A stretch of DNA of 64,000 bases from Paenibacillus sp. PastM-3 (GCF_029893965.1 NZ_JARXXP010000003.1:186001-250000); one strand, 5' to 3'; shown: positions 1-9,636, numbered from the stretch's first letter. Made by a program: numbers and translations. The notes: a model not told the origin generated them from the letters alone.

Positions 1-536
1 TGCATTTTAACATCCACAAATTTCTGCACCTGAATGCGGTTATCGGGATCAGCCAGATTCTTAAAGGGCTGCCGTTCATGGAGGTGCTGAACCGCCAGGC
101 CTCAAGGGCCATTCTCTGGAACAGGGAGCACAGCGACCACTATGTGTTCTATTACGGAGATTTTAACTGGAACAGCTATGAGGGTGCCGGTGAGCCTTCT
201 GCAGATGAACTGCATACCCGCAGCAACCTGATCGTTCAGAAAGCCAAGGAATATATCGATGAGAATTACGCCCAGAAGGGGTTAACTATCCATGAGGTGG
301 CCAAAAAGAACCATGTCAGCCCCAATTATCTGAGCTACCTGTTCAAGAAAAATACAGGCCACAACCTGTGGGAATATGTCATCAAGCTGCGGATGGAGGA
401 GAGCCGGGAGATGATTTTGCATACCGATCTGCGCCGTTACGAAATTGCTGAGCGGGTCGGGTATGAGTCGCCGGAGCATTTCAGCAAGATTTTCAAAAAA
501 TACTACGGCATCAGTCCAAGCGAGCTGAAGAAGTAA
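1..536 (+). CDS. AraC-family regulator, C-terminal part (5' truncated by window edge)
   Basis: The reading frame is open from the first base, so the gene begins outside the window; the internal ATG at 78 is not the likely start. The last ~100 residues form two helix-turn-helix units typical of AraC/XylS DNA-binding domains, seen in 'VAKKNHVSPNYLSYLFKK' and 'IAERVGYESPEHFSKIFKK', ending in 'YYGISPSELKK'. In Paenibacillus such a domain usually ends a YesN-type response regulator that controls an adjacent sugar transporter; the CUT1 permease genes start 115 bp downstream, which fits. The receiver domain itself is not in the window, so response-regulator status is inference. Confidence 0.85.
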   Translation, partial: HFNIHKFLHLNAVIGISQILKGLPFMEVLNRQASRAILWNREHSDHYVFYYGDFNWNSYEGAGEPSADELHTRSNLIVQKAKEYIDENYAQKGLTIHEVAKKNHVSPNYLSYLFKKNTGHNLWEYVIKLRMEESREMILHTDLRRYEIAERVGYESPEHFSKIFKKYYGISPSELKK

Positions 537-585
537 TAACGCTCATGACTTCGGTAGATTTACACATGTTCAGGGCTCCCCGCCT

Positions 586-625
586 TTCCTACAATTAAGG
601 TAGGAAGCACTTTGTCAAAGTGCTT
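586..625. promoter_or_regulatory. Two abutting inverted repeats before the ABC operon
   Basis: TTCCTAC (586-592) is mirrored by GTAGGAA (600-606). It runs directly into a perfect 10-bp palindrome with a one-base centre, AAGCACTTTG (605-614) and CAAAGTGCTT (616-625). There is no T-run, so this is not a normal terminator. It lies 26 bp upstream of the permease start, so it could be an operator or an mRNA hairpin. Function is unproven. Confidence 0.45.
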
Positions 626-651
626 AAAGACGAAAGGAATGAGGGAGCCAG

Positions 652-1575
652 ATGAATCAGACCGCTGCACTTCACGATGAGCTGCCGGCGAAGCTTGAGA
701 GCAGGCCGTATAAGCAGAACCGCTGGAAAAAAAATTTTTGGGGCTACATGTTCCTTGTACCCGCGATTGCCGTCTTCATTATGTTTATGTGGGTGCCTAT
801 TTTTAAAGGGTTTCTGTACAGCTTTTACACGGTGGATTTTGTTAAAGGAAATACCTTTGTAGGCTTTGATAATTATACGCGGGCCCTTACCGATCCCGAT
901 GTGCTTATCGCCATCAAGAACACGCTGTACTATATGCTGCTCTGTCTTGTCGTCGGCTTCTGGGTACCGATTGCCTTTGCGATTGCGATCTCCGAGCTGA
1001 GAAAATTCGGCGGCTTTGTGCGGGTGGCGGCTTATCTGCCCTATGTCATGCCTGCAGTTGTCTTATACGGGCTATGGAGATGGCTGTATGATCCGGTAGG
1101 TCCGATTAACGCGCTGTTAGGGACGATGGGGGCAGATCAGATCCCGTTCCTGACGGACAGCAGGTGGTCCATGCTCTCGCTTGTGTTTATGGAGACCTGG
1201 CAGCAGTTCGGCTCGGGGATGCTAATCTACCTGGCGGCTGTGCTTAGTATACCGCGTGACTGGTATGAAGCGGCGGAGATTGACGGAGCCGGGGTGTGGG
1301 CGAGGATCCGCCATATTACGCTGCCGTCGCTGCGCAACCTGATTATCCTGATGCTGATTCTGCAAATCATCGCGACCTCGCAGGGGTATCAGTCCCAGCT
1401 GGCGCTGCTGGACGGCGGGCCTAACAAGACAACGCTGACCTATGCGCTGCTGATTGTGAAGTATGCTTTTACCAGACTGGATTACGGTACGGCAACGGCG
1501 CTTGGCATGCTGATGTTCATCGTCCTTGGCGGTTTGGGCATTTTACAGTTCAGGCTGAATAAGGAGGATAATTAG
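652..1575 (+). CDS. CUT1 sugar ABC transporter permease (MalF/UgpA-like)
   Basis: A 307-residue inner-membrane permease with a cytoplasmic N-terminus (~30 residues), six hydrophobic segments, and the EAA loop 'EAAEIDGAGVWARIRHITLPSL' (around residues 205-225) that docks the ATPase. This motif is typical of MalF-type sugar permeases. It forms a heterodimer with the MalG-like product that follows after 1 bp. No ATPase gene is present; CUT1 systems commonly share one MsmX-type ATPase encoded elsewhere. The substrate cannot be told from sequence. The start ATG follows GAGGGAG. Confidence 0.9.
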   Translation: MNQTAALHDELPAKLESRPYKQNRWKKNFWGYMFLVPAIAVFIMFMWVPIFKGFLYSFYTVDFVKGNTFVGFDNYTRALTDPDVLIAIKNTLYYMLLCLVVGFWVPIAFAIAISELRKFGGFVRVAAYLPYVMPAVVLYGLWRWLYDPVGPINALLGTMGADQIPFLTDSRWSMLSLVFMETWQQFGSGMLIYLAAVLSIPRDWYEAAEIDGAGVWARIRHITLPSLRNLIILMLILQIIATSQGYQSQLALLDGGPNKTTLTYALLIVKYAFTRLDYGTATALGMLMFIVLGGLGILQFRLNKEDN

Positions 1576-1576
1576 G

Positions 1577-2449
1577 ATGAAGAGCGCAGAGAGAGGGATT
1601 CTGTCCGAGCATGATCTCAAAAAAACGGGCAACAAGGTCGTATACGGCATTATGGTGTTTTTTATTGCGGTAATGGTGTTCACGATGATGTATCCGATTC
1701 TGATGACGATGTTCAACGGGCTGAAATCGAATGTCGAGGTCAACTCGTTCCCGCCGCATTTTTTCCCGCAGGAGTGGCATTTCGGTAATTTGAAGGATGC
1801 GGTGAATTATATTGATCTGCTGGTGTTCCTGAAAAATACGATTTATATTTTTGCCGGCAACATGATTGTGACCCTTGTCGTGCTGGGCATGGCCTCGTTC
1901 AGCATATCGCGGATGAATGTGCCTTACCGCAAGGCGTTCTACTTCTTTTTCCTGATGACGCTGTTCATTCCGGCGACGAGCTATATGATCCCGAACTTCG
2001 TCAATCTGAAGGAGCTGGGCCTGCTGAACCAGTATGCTGCTTTCTGGCTGCCGGCGGGGGCGAACACGTTTTATTTCCTGCTGCTGAAGAACTTCTTCGA
2101 CGGGATTCACCCGGAAATCTTTGAAGCGGCGCGGATCGACGGGGCCTCGGAGCCACGAAGCTTTTTTGCAATCGCTGTTCCGCTGTCGGTGCCGATTTTT
2201 GCCACGCTGGCGATCTTTATTTTCTCCACTGCCTGGAATGACTGGTTCTGGCCGTCGCTGGTAATGCATTCCGAGGAAAAATATACGCTGGCGACCGCGA
2301 TCTATAAATATGTCATCAGTGTCAAGGCGCTTAATACGAATATTAAATTTGCCATTCTCTTTCTCGTTTCGCTGCCGCCGATTCTTGTGTTCCTGATCTT
2401 CCAGAAGTTTATTATGCGCGGTGTGGCTTTGTCTGCAGTAAAAGGCTAG
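1577..2449 (+). CDS. CUT1 sugar ABC transporter permease (MalG/UgpE-like)
   Basis: A 290-residue partner permease with a short N-terminal tail, six predicted membrane spans, the EAA motif 'EAARIDGASEPRSFFAIAVPLS' (around residues 183-204) and the usual MalG-type C-terminal ending 'GVALSAVKG'. The start codon follows the previous stop by one base, preceded by AAGGAGG within the end of the upstream gene, so the two permeases are translationally coupled. Together they would form the membrane channel for a carbohydrate bound by the lipoprotein encoded next. Confidence 0.9.
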   Translation: MKSAERGILSEHDLKKTGNKVVYGIMVFFIAVMVFTMMYPILMTMFNGLKSNVEVNSFPPHFFPQEWHFGNLKDAVNYIDLLVFLKNTIYIFAGNMIVTLVVLGMASFSISRMNVPYRKAFYFFFLMTLFIPATSYMIPNFVNLKELGLLNQYAAFWLPAGANTFYFLLLKNFFDGIHPEIFEAARIDGASEPRSFFAIAVPLSVPIFATLAIFIFSTAWNDWFWPSLVMHSEEKYTLATAIYKYVISVKALNTNIKFAILFLVSLPPILVFLIFQKFIMRGVALSAVKG

Positions 2450-2454
2450 GGAAA

Positions 2455-2504
2455 GCAGGTGGGTGTCGCGTACAACGTGAGAATGCACACCATCGTAAAC
2501 CTGC
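2455..2504 (+). promoter_or_regulatory. Intercistronic hairpin between permease and binding-protein genes
   Basis: GCAGGT (2455-2460) pairs with ACCTGC (2499-2504), and an inner GTGT/ACAC arm adds to the stem. No T-run follows. Such hairpins often stabilise or process mRNA between permease and binding-protein genes; that role is inference here. Confidence 0.35.
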
Positions 2505-2533
2505 ACATGAAAGCAATATAAATACACCTCGTT

Positions 2534-2547
2534 TGTAACCGGTTTCT
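2534..2547. promoter_or_regulatory. cre-like site (CcpA)
   Basis: TGTAACCGGTTTCT matches the catabolite-responsive element TGWAANCGNTNWCA at 13 of 14 positions (last base differs). It lies about 50 bp before the binding-protein start, the expected place for a CcpA roadblock or operator. Confidence 0.45.
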
Positions 2548-2597
2548 CTTTTAAGATGAATTTGTAAGCTAATCATGAATTGAAAAGGGGAGTTTCA

Positions 2598-4070
2598 ATG
2601 CGTAAATTTTCCAGCGTATTAGCAGGTCTCCTTGTGGCCGGTTCGTTGTTATCCGCCTGCGGCGGCAACAATAACAGCAACGGAAATGCCCAGGGGAACA
2701 CAGGAGGGGAAGCGACTCCGGCGCCGGCAGCTACAGCTGCAGATAACAGCACTGCTGCGACAGATGCGCCTGCGGACGATATCACCCAGAGAAAAGTAAC
2801 GATCAAAATCCACTATCCGACGCCTGACCTGACCGAAATGCGCGCACAGGAAGACGACCGGATCAAACGGTTCCAGGCAGAGTATCCGAATGTAGAGATC
2901 ATCAAGGACGACTGGCAGTACAGCGTCAGCGAAATCGGCATCAAAATGGCGGCCAATGAGGCGCCTACCTTCTTCAACACCTATGCAACCGAAGCGAAAT
3001 TCCTGGTGGAAAAAGGCTGGGCTGCCGATATCACCGACCTGTGGAACAGCTACGAGTACAAGGACCAGATCAATCCGGTGCTGCAGAATCAGTTCATTAT
3101 TGACGGTAAAATATACGGCGTTACCCAAAAGGGCTACGTCACCACCACTATGATTAACAAAAAAATGCTGGACGACAAAGGTGTTGCTGTTCCGCCCATG
3201 GACTGGACCTGGGACGACATGCTGAATACCGCCAAAGGGGTAGCAGATGCCAAAAAAGGCATCTCCGGCATTGCTCCGATGGGTAAAGGCAATGAAGCCG
3301 GCTGGAACTGGACCAACTTCCTGTTCGAAGCAGGCGGTGAGATCCAGAACGTTGAGGGCGGCAAGGTTGTGGCCACTTTCAATTCAGAAGCAGGCGTAAA
3401 AGCGCTGGATTTCTACAAAAAGCTGAGATGGGAAGCTAACGCAATTCCGCAGGACTGGGCACTCGGCTGGGGTGATGCGGTCGGCGCATTCCAGCAGGGA
3501 CGTACAGCGATGGTTATGGCCGGCTCTGACGGCGTAATCGAGCAGGCGCTTAACCAGGGCGGACTCAAACCGGCGGATGTGCTGACCTATCCGATGCCGG
3601 CGGCTGAAAAGGGCGGCAAGCACACCGGGGTGCTCGGCGGCGATTATCTGGTAATCAATCCGAATGCCACCAAGGATGAGCAGGAAATGGCTTTCCGCTA
3701 TATTACTTTCGATTATTTCTCTGACAAAGGCCTGGAAGCGCTGGATGCGATTCTGCAGCAGCGCAAGGCGGACGGCAAATACTTCATTCCGCCGCTTCTG
3801 GACTACTATGCTGCTGATTCCGAGTTCGGCAAGAAAACCAAAGCTGTATACGACAAGTACTCGGACATTGTATATCAATACAATCCGGACATTATGACTC
3901 TGCTCGACGGAAAGCCGGAAGCCCAATACAACACTCAGGATTACTATGCAACGATGTCCAATGTAATCCAGGAGCTGTTCTCCAAAAAAGGCACGGACTC
4001 CAAGGCACAGCTTGATGCTGCAGCCAAAACAGTGCAGGAGCAATTCTTTGATTCTATTACAGTTGAATAG
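2598..4070 (+). CDS. Extracellular sugar-binding lipoprotein of the CUT1 transporter
   Basis: A 490-residue substrate-binding protein of the MalE-like type. The ATG at 2598 is chosen over an in-frame ATG at 2580 because AAAGGGGAG lies between them at the right distance. A lipoprotein signal peptide ends in the lipobox LLSAC (Cys21), followed by a low-complexity N/G/T/A linker (to about residue 70) that tethers the protein to the membrane. The mature domain carries typical family features such as 'GKIYGVTQKGYVTTTMINKKML' near residues 170-190. It would deliver the ligand to the two permeases upstream. Placing the binding protein last, behind its own hairpin and cre-like site, suggests it is also expressed from a separate promoter. 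Confidence 0.9.
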   Translation: MRKFSSVLAGLLVAGSLLSACGGNNNSNGNAQGNTGGEATPAPAATAADNSTAATDAPADDITQRKVTIKIHYPTPDLTEMRAQEDDRIKRFQAEYPNVEIIKDDWQYSVSEIGIKMAANEAPTFFNTYATEAKFLVEKGWAADITDLWNSYEYKDQINPVLQNQFIIDGKIYGVTQKGYVTTTMINKKMLDDKGVAVPPMDWTWDDMLNTAKGVADAKKGISGIAPMGKGNEAGWNWTNFLFEAGGEIQNVEGGKVVATFNSEAGVKALDFYKKLRWEANAIPQDWALGWGDAVGAFQQGRTAMVMAGSDGVIEQALNQGGLKPADVLTYPMPAAEKGGKHTGVLGGDYLVINPNATKDEQEMAFRYITFDYFSDKGLEALDAILQQRKADGKYFIPPLLDYYAADSEFGKKTKAVYDKYSDIVYQYNPDIMTLLDGKPEAQYNTQDYYATMSNVIQELFSKKGTDSKAQLDAAAKTVQEQFFDSITVE

Positions 4071-4100
4071 CAGGCAGATTGAAATGTAAAAACAGACAGA

Positions 4101-4145
4101 AGACCGGCAAAGCCTCCAACCTTGGAGGACAGCCGGTCTTTTTGT
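4101..4145 (+). terminator. Rho-independent terminator of the first ABC operon
   Basis: AGACCGGC (4101-4108) pairs with GCCGGTCT (4132-4139), with an inner CCTCC/GGAGG stem, followed by TTTTT. Confidence 0.85.
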
Positions 4146-4293
4146 GAACAGTGACAAATTTGGACAAAAAACCTCAAGCAGTGACAAAATGATCTTCTGA
4201 AAGTATAGCAGCCTAAGCGTGGAAATTCCTTTGAGTTAAATATAACCGAATAAAACGCATAAATAATGGTTAAGTAACCTGATTATGATCGAA

Positions 4294-4307
4294 TGAAAGC
4301 GATTTGA
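4294..4307. promoter_or_regulatory. cre-like site upstream of adhE
   Basis: TGAAAGCGATTTGA fits TGWAANCGNTNWCA at 13 of 14 positions. With the Rex-like site 26 bp downstream it would join carbon and redox control of adhE. The rest of this 355-bp gap holds the preceding terminator and AT-rich promoter DNA. Confidence 0.45.
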
Positions 4308-4332
4308 AAGCAAGTCAAAAAAACTTTATACT

Positions 4333-4350
4333 TTGTGAAAGAATTCACTA
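4333..4350. promoter_or_regulatory. Rex operator (NADH/NAD+ sensing repressor) of adhE
   Basis: TTGTGAAAGAATTCACTA matches the Rex consensus TTGTGAA-N4-TTCACAA with one mismatch in 14 conserved positions. Rex represses fermentation genes until NADH rises; adhE is a classic target in Gram-positive bacteria. It lies 75 bp before the adhE start. Confidence 0.75.
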
Positions 4351-4425
4351 TACAAGACGGAAATGATGTGTTAAGATAAATGTGTAGAGAAAAACAACCT
4401 AAAAATTGACAGGAGGACGAGGGAA

Positions 4426-7047
4426 ATGGCAGTTAAGAACGAAGTCGCCGCCCAAGTGAAACAAACCACCGCTGAAGAATATATTCAGACTTTGGTGGAT
4501 AAAGCAAAGAAAGCCCTGGATGCGTTCATGGAACTGGATCAGGAGCAGGTTAACACAATCGTTCATGCAATGGCATTGGCAGGTCTCGACAAACATATGT
4601 ACCTGGCAAAATTGGCTGTCGAAGAAACAGGCCGCGGAGTATACGAAGACAAAATTACGAAGAACATCTTCTCAACCGAATATATCTGGCACGGAATTAA
4701 GTATGACAAAACCGTAGGAGTTATTGAGGATAACGCCTACGACAATTTCCAAAAGATCGCTGAACCAGTCGGAATTATTATGGGTATCACACCGGTAACC
4801 AACCCAACATCCACCACGATGTTTAAAGCACTGATTTCCGCTAAGACACGTAACCCTATTATATTCGGTTTCCACCCTTCAGCGCAAGAGTGTAGCGCCG
4901 CTGCCGCCAAAATTCTTCATGATGCAGGCGTAAAAGCAGGTGCTCCTGAGAACTTCATCCAATGGATTGAGCTTCCTACCATGGATAAAACAAACGCGCT
5001 GATGAATAACCCTGACGTTGCACTGATCCTGGCAACCGGCGGTTCGGCAATGGTAAAAGCAGCTTACAGCTGCGGCAAACCGGCTCTCGGCGTAGGCCCT
5101 GGTAACGTACCTGCCTTCATCGAGAAGAGTGCTGACATCGATCAGGCTGTAACGGACATCATCCTTTCCAAAACATTCGATAACGGCATGATCTGCGCTT
5201 CCGAGCAGGCTGTTATTATAGAAGAAGCTATTTTTGACCAAGTGAAGAAGAAAATGATCGCGAACGGCTGCTACTTCGTTAATAAAGATGAAGCTGCCAA
5301 GCTGACTAACGGTGCCATGAATGTTGAGAAGTGCGCAGTTAACCCGGCAATCGTAGGTCAATCCGCAGTGAAGATCGCTGAAATGTGCGGTATCCAGGTG
5401 CCGGCCGGAACCAAGATTCTGGTTGCTGAAATCGAAGGCGTAGGCCCTAAGTATCCGCTGTCCGCTGAGAAGCTGAGCCCGGTTCTGGCTTGCTACAAAG
5501 TGAAAAATGCAGATCAGGGTATCGAACGCGCTGCAGAAATCGTTGAATTCGGCGGCATGGGCCACAGCTCGGCTATCCACTCCAATAATGAAGAAGTTAT
5601 CATGAAGTTCTCGCACCGCCTGCAGACAGGACGTATTCTGGTGAATTCTCCTTCGACACACGGCGCCATCGGGGACATCTACAATACCAATATCCCTTCG
5701 CTCACCCTGGGCTGCGGATCATACGGCCGCAACTCGGTGTCGCAAAACGTTACTGCCATCAATCTGATCAACGTGAAAAGGGTGAACCGTCGTACCGTGA
5801 ATATGCAATGGTTTAAAGTACCTGACAAGATCTACTTTGAAAAAGGATCCACACAATACCTGGCAAAAATGCCTAACATTACACGAGTAGCAATCATTAC
5901 CGATCCGATGATGGTTAAACTGGGCTATGTTGAAAGAGTTGAGCATTACCTGCGTCAGCGCCAGACTCCTGTAGCCATTGAAGTGTTCTCGGAAGTTGAA
6001 CCGGATCCATCGACTACTACTGTTGAAAAAGGAACAGCTATGATGAACAGATTCCAGCCGGACTGCATCATCGCACTCGGCGGCGGTTCCCCGATGGATG
6101 CTGCCAAAGGCATGTGGCTGTTCTACGAACACCCGGATGTAGATTTCAACAACCTGAAACAGAAATTCATGGATATCCGCAAACGCGTTTACAAATATCC
6201 TACTCTGGGTCAAAAAGCGAAATTCGTAGCCATCCCTACAACTTCGGGTACAGGTTCGGAAGTAACCTCATTCGCAGTTATCACTGACAAAACGGCCGGC
6301 AGCAATACCAAATATCCGCTGGCTGACTATGAGTTGACTCCAGACGTTGCCATTATTGATCCGGAGTTTGTATACAGCCTGCCAAGAACAGCTGTTGCTG
6401 ATACAGGTATGGACGTACTGACACACGCTATCGAAGCTTATGTTTCGGTAATGGCAAGCGATTATTCGGATGGTCTGGCAATCAAAGCGATCCAGCTGGT
6501 ATTCCAGTACCTTGAAAAATCGGCATTGACCGGCGACAAGCTGGCCCGCGAGAAAATGCACAACGCTTCGACACTTGCCGGTATGGCGTTTGCTAACGCG
6601 TTCCTGGGTATCAACCACAGCTTGGCGCACAAATGGGGCGGACAGTACCACACCGCACACGGCCGCACCAATGCGATCCTGATGCCGCACGTTATCCGGT
6701 ACAATGCCAAGAAGCCTACGAAGTTCGCTTCGTTCCCTAAATATTCGCACTTTGTAGCTGACGAGCGTTATGCCGAAATCGCCCGCATTCTGGGATTGCC
6801 GGCCCGCACTACTGAAGAAGGCGTAACAAGCCTGATCAATGCGATTCGTGACATGAACAAGAAGCTGGGTATCGAAGAGTCCTTCCAGGCGCTGGGCTTC
6901 GATGCTAAGGATTTCGAATCGCGTGTAGATTATCTGGCTGACCGTGCATTTGAAGACCAATGTACAACTGCTAACCCTAAGCTGCCGCTGGTAAGTGAGC
7001 TGGCAGACGTATACCGCAATGCCTTCTACGGAAAATTTGACGTCTAA
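4426..7047 (+). CDS. adhE: Bifunctional acetaldehyde-CoA/alcohol dehydrogenase
   Basis: A full-length 873-residue AdhE that reduces acetyl-CoA to acetaldehyde and then ethanol, regenerating NAD+ in mixed-acid fermentation. Residues 1-440 are the CoA-acylating aldehyde dehydrogenase, with catalytic Cys257 in 'GMICASEQ'. The C-terminal half is an iron-dependent alcohol dehydrogenase with 'GGGSPMDAAK' and the metal-binding histidines in 'HSLAHKWGGQYHTAHG'. AdhE usually assembles into spirosome filaments. A strong AGGAGG precedes the ATG. pflB and pflA follow and supply its acetyl-CoA under anoxia. A Rex-like operator lies upstream. Confidence 0.97.
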   Translation: MAVKNEVAAQVKQTTAEEYIQTLVDKAKKALDAFMELDQEQVNTIVHAMALAGLDKHMYLAKLAVEETGRGVYEDKITKNIFSTEYIWHGIKYDKTVGVIEDNAYDNFQKIAEPVGIIMGITPVTNPTSTTMFKALISAKTRNPIIFGFHPSAQECSAAAAKILHDAGVKAGAPENFIQWIELPTMDKTNALMNNPDVALILATGGSAMVKAAYSCGKPALGVGPGNVPAFIEKSADIDQAVTDIILSKTFDNGMICASEQAVIIEEAIFDQVKKKMIANGCYFVNKDEAAKLTNGAMNVEKCAVNPAIVGQSAVKIAEMCGIQVPAGTKILVAEIEGVGPKYPLSAEKLSPVLACYKVKNADQGIERAAEIVEFGGMGHSSAIHSNNEEVIMKFSHRLQTGRILVNSPSTHGAIGDIYNTNIPSLTLGCGSYGRNSVSQNVTAINLINVKRVNRRTVNMQWFKVPDKIYFEKGSTQYLAKMPNITRVAIITDPMMVKLGYVERVEHYLRQRQTPVAIEVFSEVEPDPSTTTVEKGTAMMNRFQPDCIIALGGGSPMDAAKGMWLFYEHPDVDFNNLKQKFMDIRKRVYKYPTLGQKAKFVAIPTTSGTGSEVTSFAVITDKTAGSNTKYPLADYELTPDVAIIDPEFVYSLPRTAVADTGMDVLTHAIEAYVSVMASDYSDGLAIKAIQLVFQYLEKSALTGDKLAREKMHNASTLAGMAFANAFLGINHSLAHKWGGQYHTAHGRTNAILMPHVIRYNAKKPTKFASFPKYSHFVADERYAEIARILGLPARTTEEGVTSLINAIRDMNKKLGIEESFQALGFDAKDFESRVDYLADRAFEDQCTTANPKLPLVSELADVYRNAFYGKFDV

Positions 7048-7102
7048 TTAGGTGTTGAGTGGCGAATAATATGTTCAAAGGATAATATGGGACTAGATGG
7101 TA

Positions 7103-7145
7103 GTGACAAATATCACCGGAAAGGTGATATTTGTCACAGTCCTTT
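7103..7145 (+). terminator. adhE terminator with perfect 15-bp stem
   Basis: GTGACAAATATCACC (7103-7117), loop GGAAA, then GGTGATATTTGTCAC (7123-7137) and a CCTTTTT tail. Each arm is itself a GTGA-N6-TCAC dyad resembling the Fnr/Crp consensus TGTGA-N6-TCACA, so it might also be a protein-binding site. Confidence 0.8.
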
Positions 7146-7203
7146 TTCAGAAAGTAAACTAAAATGTTTATATAAACAACGAGCCCGAGATATGAAAGTG
7201 TGA

Positions 7204-7221
7204 TTGTGAATTTTATAACAA
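7204..7221. promoter_or_regulatory. Possible Rex site upstream of pflB
   Basis: TTGTGAATTTTATAACAA has a perfect left half and 5 of 7 matches in the right half of the Rex consensus. It is flanked by an AGATATG/CATATCT inverted repeat (7188-7194 and 7223-7229) and lies 90 bp before pflB. A 12-bp palindrome GTTTATATAAAC sits at 7166-7177. Confidence 0.45.
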
Positions 7222-7310
7222 CCATATCTTTGGGATCACGAGACACGGGATTAACCTTCAAGCCCGCGATCTCTACAAATATAATAAATATATAAATGGA
7301 GGGATTTAGC

Positions 7311-9572
7311 ATGTCGGTGATTGAAAAAGATGTACAAGAAGTAAAGTCGGGTTGGAGAAGTTTTACAAAAGGCAAATGGGCCAAGAAAGTTGACGTTAAC
7401 AACTTTATCGCAACAAACATCAAACCTTATGAAGGAAATGAAGATTTCCTCGTAGGTCCTACAAGCAACACTACTGAACTGTGGAAGATCATTTCCCAGC
7501 TGAGCAAGGAAGAAAGAGAAAGAGGCGGCGTATGGGATGTTTCCCTGGATACTGTCTCCACTATTACTTCCCACGCACCAGGCTACATCGACAAGGACAA
7601 GGAACAAATCGTAGGGGTGCAGACTGATGCTCCTTTCAGACGTTCCATCCAGCCGTTCGGCGGTATCAAAATGATGATCGATGCCACTAAGGCTTATGGC
7701 TTCGAGCTCCCGAATAACATTGTCGAAATGTTTACGAATATCCGCAAAACGCATAACCAAGGCGTGTTTGATGCATATACACCTGATATGAGAGCAGTGC
7801 GTAAATCCGGCGTTATCACAGGTCTTCCTGATGCTTACGGCCGCGGACGCATTATCGGCGACTACCGCCGCGTTGCTCTGTACGGTATTGATTTCCTGAT
7901 TAAAGACAAAAAGCAACAACTGGCTGAGCTTGAAGTTGATTCCATGACTGAAGATGTAATCCGTCTGCGTGAAGAGCTGTCCGAGCAGATCCGCGCTTTG
8001 GGCGAACTGAAAGAAATGGCTGCTGCACACGGGCTGGATATATCCAAACCGGCTAACTCTTTCAAAGAAGCTACTCAATGGGTATACTTCGGATATCTGG
8101 CAGCAGTTAAAGAGCAGAACGGTGCGGCAATGTCCCTTGGACGCGTCTCCTCCTTCCTTGATATCTATGCACAGCGTGATTTTGAAGAAGGTACTCTTAC
8201 TGAAGAGCAAGCACAGGAAATCGTTGACCATTTCGTAATGAAATTGCGTATCGTGAAATTCCTGCGTACGCCTGACTATAACGAACTGTTTTCCGGAGAC
8301 CCTACCTGGGTAACTGAGTCCATCGGCGGTATGGCTGAAGACGGAACAACCCGCGTAACCAAGAACAGCTTCCGCTTCCTGCACACCCTGTATAACCTGG
8401 GACCTGCACCGGAACCGAACCTGACTGTACTGTGGTCCGAGAAGCTGCCTGAAGGCTTCAAGAAATATTGCGCTAAGGTATCCATTGAAACCAGTGCTAT
8501 CCAATATGAGAATGATGATGTAATGCGTCCATACTGGGGCGAAGATTACGCGATTGCCTGCTGCGTATCCCCAATGCGCATCGGTAAACAAATGCAGTTC
8601 TTCGGAGCCCGTGCGAACCTTGCAAAAGCTCTGCTGTACGCAATCAACGGCGGTGTGGATGAGAAATCCGGCGCACAGGTAGGTCCTGAATACCCTGCAA
8701 TCACTTCCGAGTATCTGGATTACAACGAAGTAATGAAACGCTTCAAACCAATGATGGAGTGGCTGGCCAAGACTTACGTTAACACCTTGAACATCATCCA
8801 CTACATGCATGACAAATATTCCTACGAACGCATTGAAATGGCGCTGCATGACCGCGACATTCTGCGTACAATGGCTTGCGGTATCGCTGGTCTGTCCGTT
8901 GCTGCTGACTCCCTGAGCGCAATCAAATACGCTAAGGTTAAACCAATCCGCAACGAACAAGGCATTGCGATCGACTTCGAAACCGAAGGTGAATTCCCTT
9001 GCTACGGTAACAATGACGACGCTGTTGACAGCATCGCAGTTGAACTGGTTGAAACCTTTATGTCGATGATCCGCAAACACAAAACTTACCGTGATGCTGT
9101 GCCGACTCAATCGGTACTGACTATCACTTCGAACGTAGTTTACGGTAAGAAGACTGGTACTACTCCTGACGGACGTAAAAAAGGCGAACCATTCGCACCG
9201 GGTGCTAACCCAATGCACGGACGCGACAAGAAGGGCGCACTCGCATCTCTGAACTCTGTTGCCAAGCTACCTTACTCTGATGCACAAGATGGTATCTCCA
9301 ATACGTTCTCTATTGTTCCTAAGGCACTGGGTAAAGATGAAGAATCCCGTAAGTCCAACCTGGTATTCATGATGGACGGATACTTCCACAATAACGCTCA
9401 GCACTTGAACGTTAACGTATTTAACCGTGAACAGCTGATTGATGCTATGGATCACCCAGAGAACTATCCGCAACTGACAGTTCGTGTATCCGGCTATGCC
9501 GTTAACTTCATCAAGCTGACTCGTGAACAACAGCTGGACGTTATCAACCGTACGTTCCACTCTTCGATGTAA
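7311..9572 (+). CDS. pflB: Formate acetyltransferase (pyruvate formate-lyase)
   Basis: Glycyl-radical enzyme converting pyruvate and CoA to acetyl-CoA and formate in the anaerobic cytoplasm. It has 753 residues from the ATG at 7311; the in-frame ATG at 7296 is rejected because GGAGGG lies between the two at proper spacing. The catalytic cysteine pair is Cys417-Cys418 in 'ACCVSPM', and the radical site is Gly728 in 'RVSGYAV' near the C-terminus. The activating enzyme is encoded next, and adhE upstream consumes the acetyl-CoA. Codon use is strongly biased, as in highly expressed genes. Confidence 0.97.
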   Translation: MSVIEKDVQEVKSGWRSFTKGKWAKKVDVNNFIATNIKPYEGNEDFLVGPTSNTTELWKIISQLSKEERERGGVWDVSLDTVSTITSHAPGYIDKDKEQIVGVQTDAPFRRSIQPFGGIKMMIDATKAYGFELPNNIVEMFTNIRKTHNQGVFDAYTPDMRAVRKSGVITGLPDAYGRGRIIGDYRRVALYGIDFLIKDKKQQLAELEVDSMTEDVIRLREELSEQIRALGELKEMAAAHGLDISKPANSFKEATQWVYFGYLAAVKEQNGAAMSLGRVSSFLDIYAQRDFEEGTLTEEQAQEIVDHFVMKLRIVKFLRTPDYNELFSGDPTWVTESIGGMAEDGTTRVTKNSFRFLHTLYNLGPAPEPNLTVLWSEKLPEGFKKYCAKVSIETSAIQYENDDVMRPYWGEDYAIACCVSPMRIGKQMQFFGARANLAKALLYAINGGVDEKSGAQVGPEYPAITSEYLDYNEVMKRFKPMMEWLAKTYVNTLNIIHYMHDKYSYERIEMALHDRDILRTMACGIAGLSVAADSLSAIKYAKVKPIRNEQGIAIDFETEGEFPCYGNNDDAVDSIAVELVETFMSMIRKHKTYRDAVPTQSVLTITSNVVYGKKTGTTPDGRKKGEPFAPGANPMHGRDKKGALASLNSVAKLPYSDAQDGISNTFSIVPKALGKDEESRKSNLVFMMDGYFHNNAQHLNVNVFNREQLIDAMDHPENYPQLTVRVSGYAVNFIKLTREQQLDVINRTFHSSM

Positions 9573-9616
9573 GATTTGTTCTTGGACATCAGGAACTGAT
9601 ATAAACCACAGAGCTG

Positions 9617-9636
9617 CCGCCCTTGAAAGAGGGCGG
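9617..9636 (+). other. Intercistronic stem-loop between pflB and pflA
   Basis: CCGCCCTT, GAAA tetraloop, GAGGGCGG (one G-U pair). No T-run follows, so full termination is unlikely. It may protect the pflB message 3' end or lower pflA transcription; PFL is needed in large excess over its activase. Confidence 0.55.

Noticed and set aside
1550..2527. 325-codon minus-strand open frame across the MalG-like permease
   Set aside because: His/Arg/Gln-rich antisense of hydrophobic codons; not a real protein.
7251..9218. 655-codon open frame on the minus strand across pflB
   Set aside because: It is antisense to the fully conserved pflB gene and arises from its biased codon use; no family features or SD were seen.
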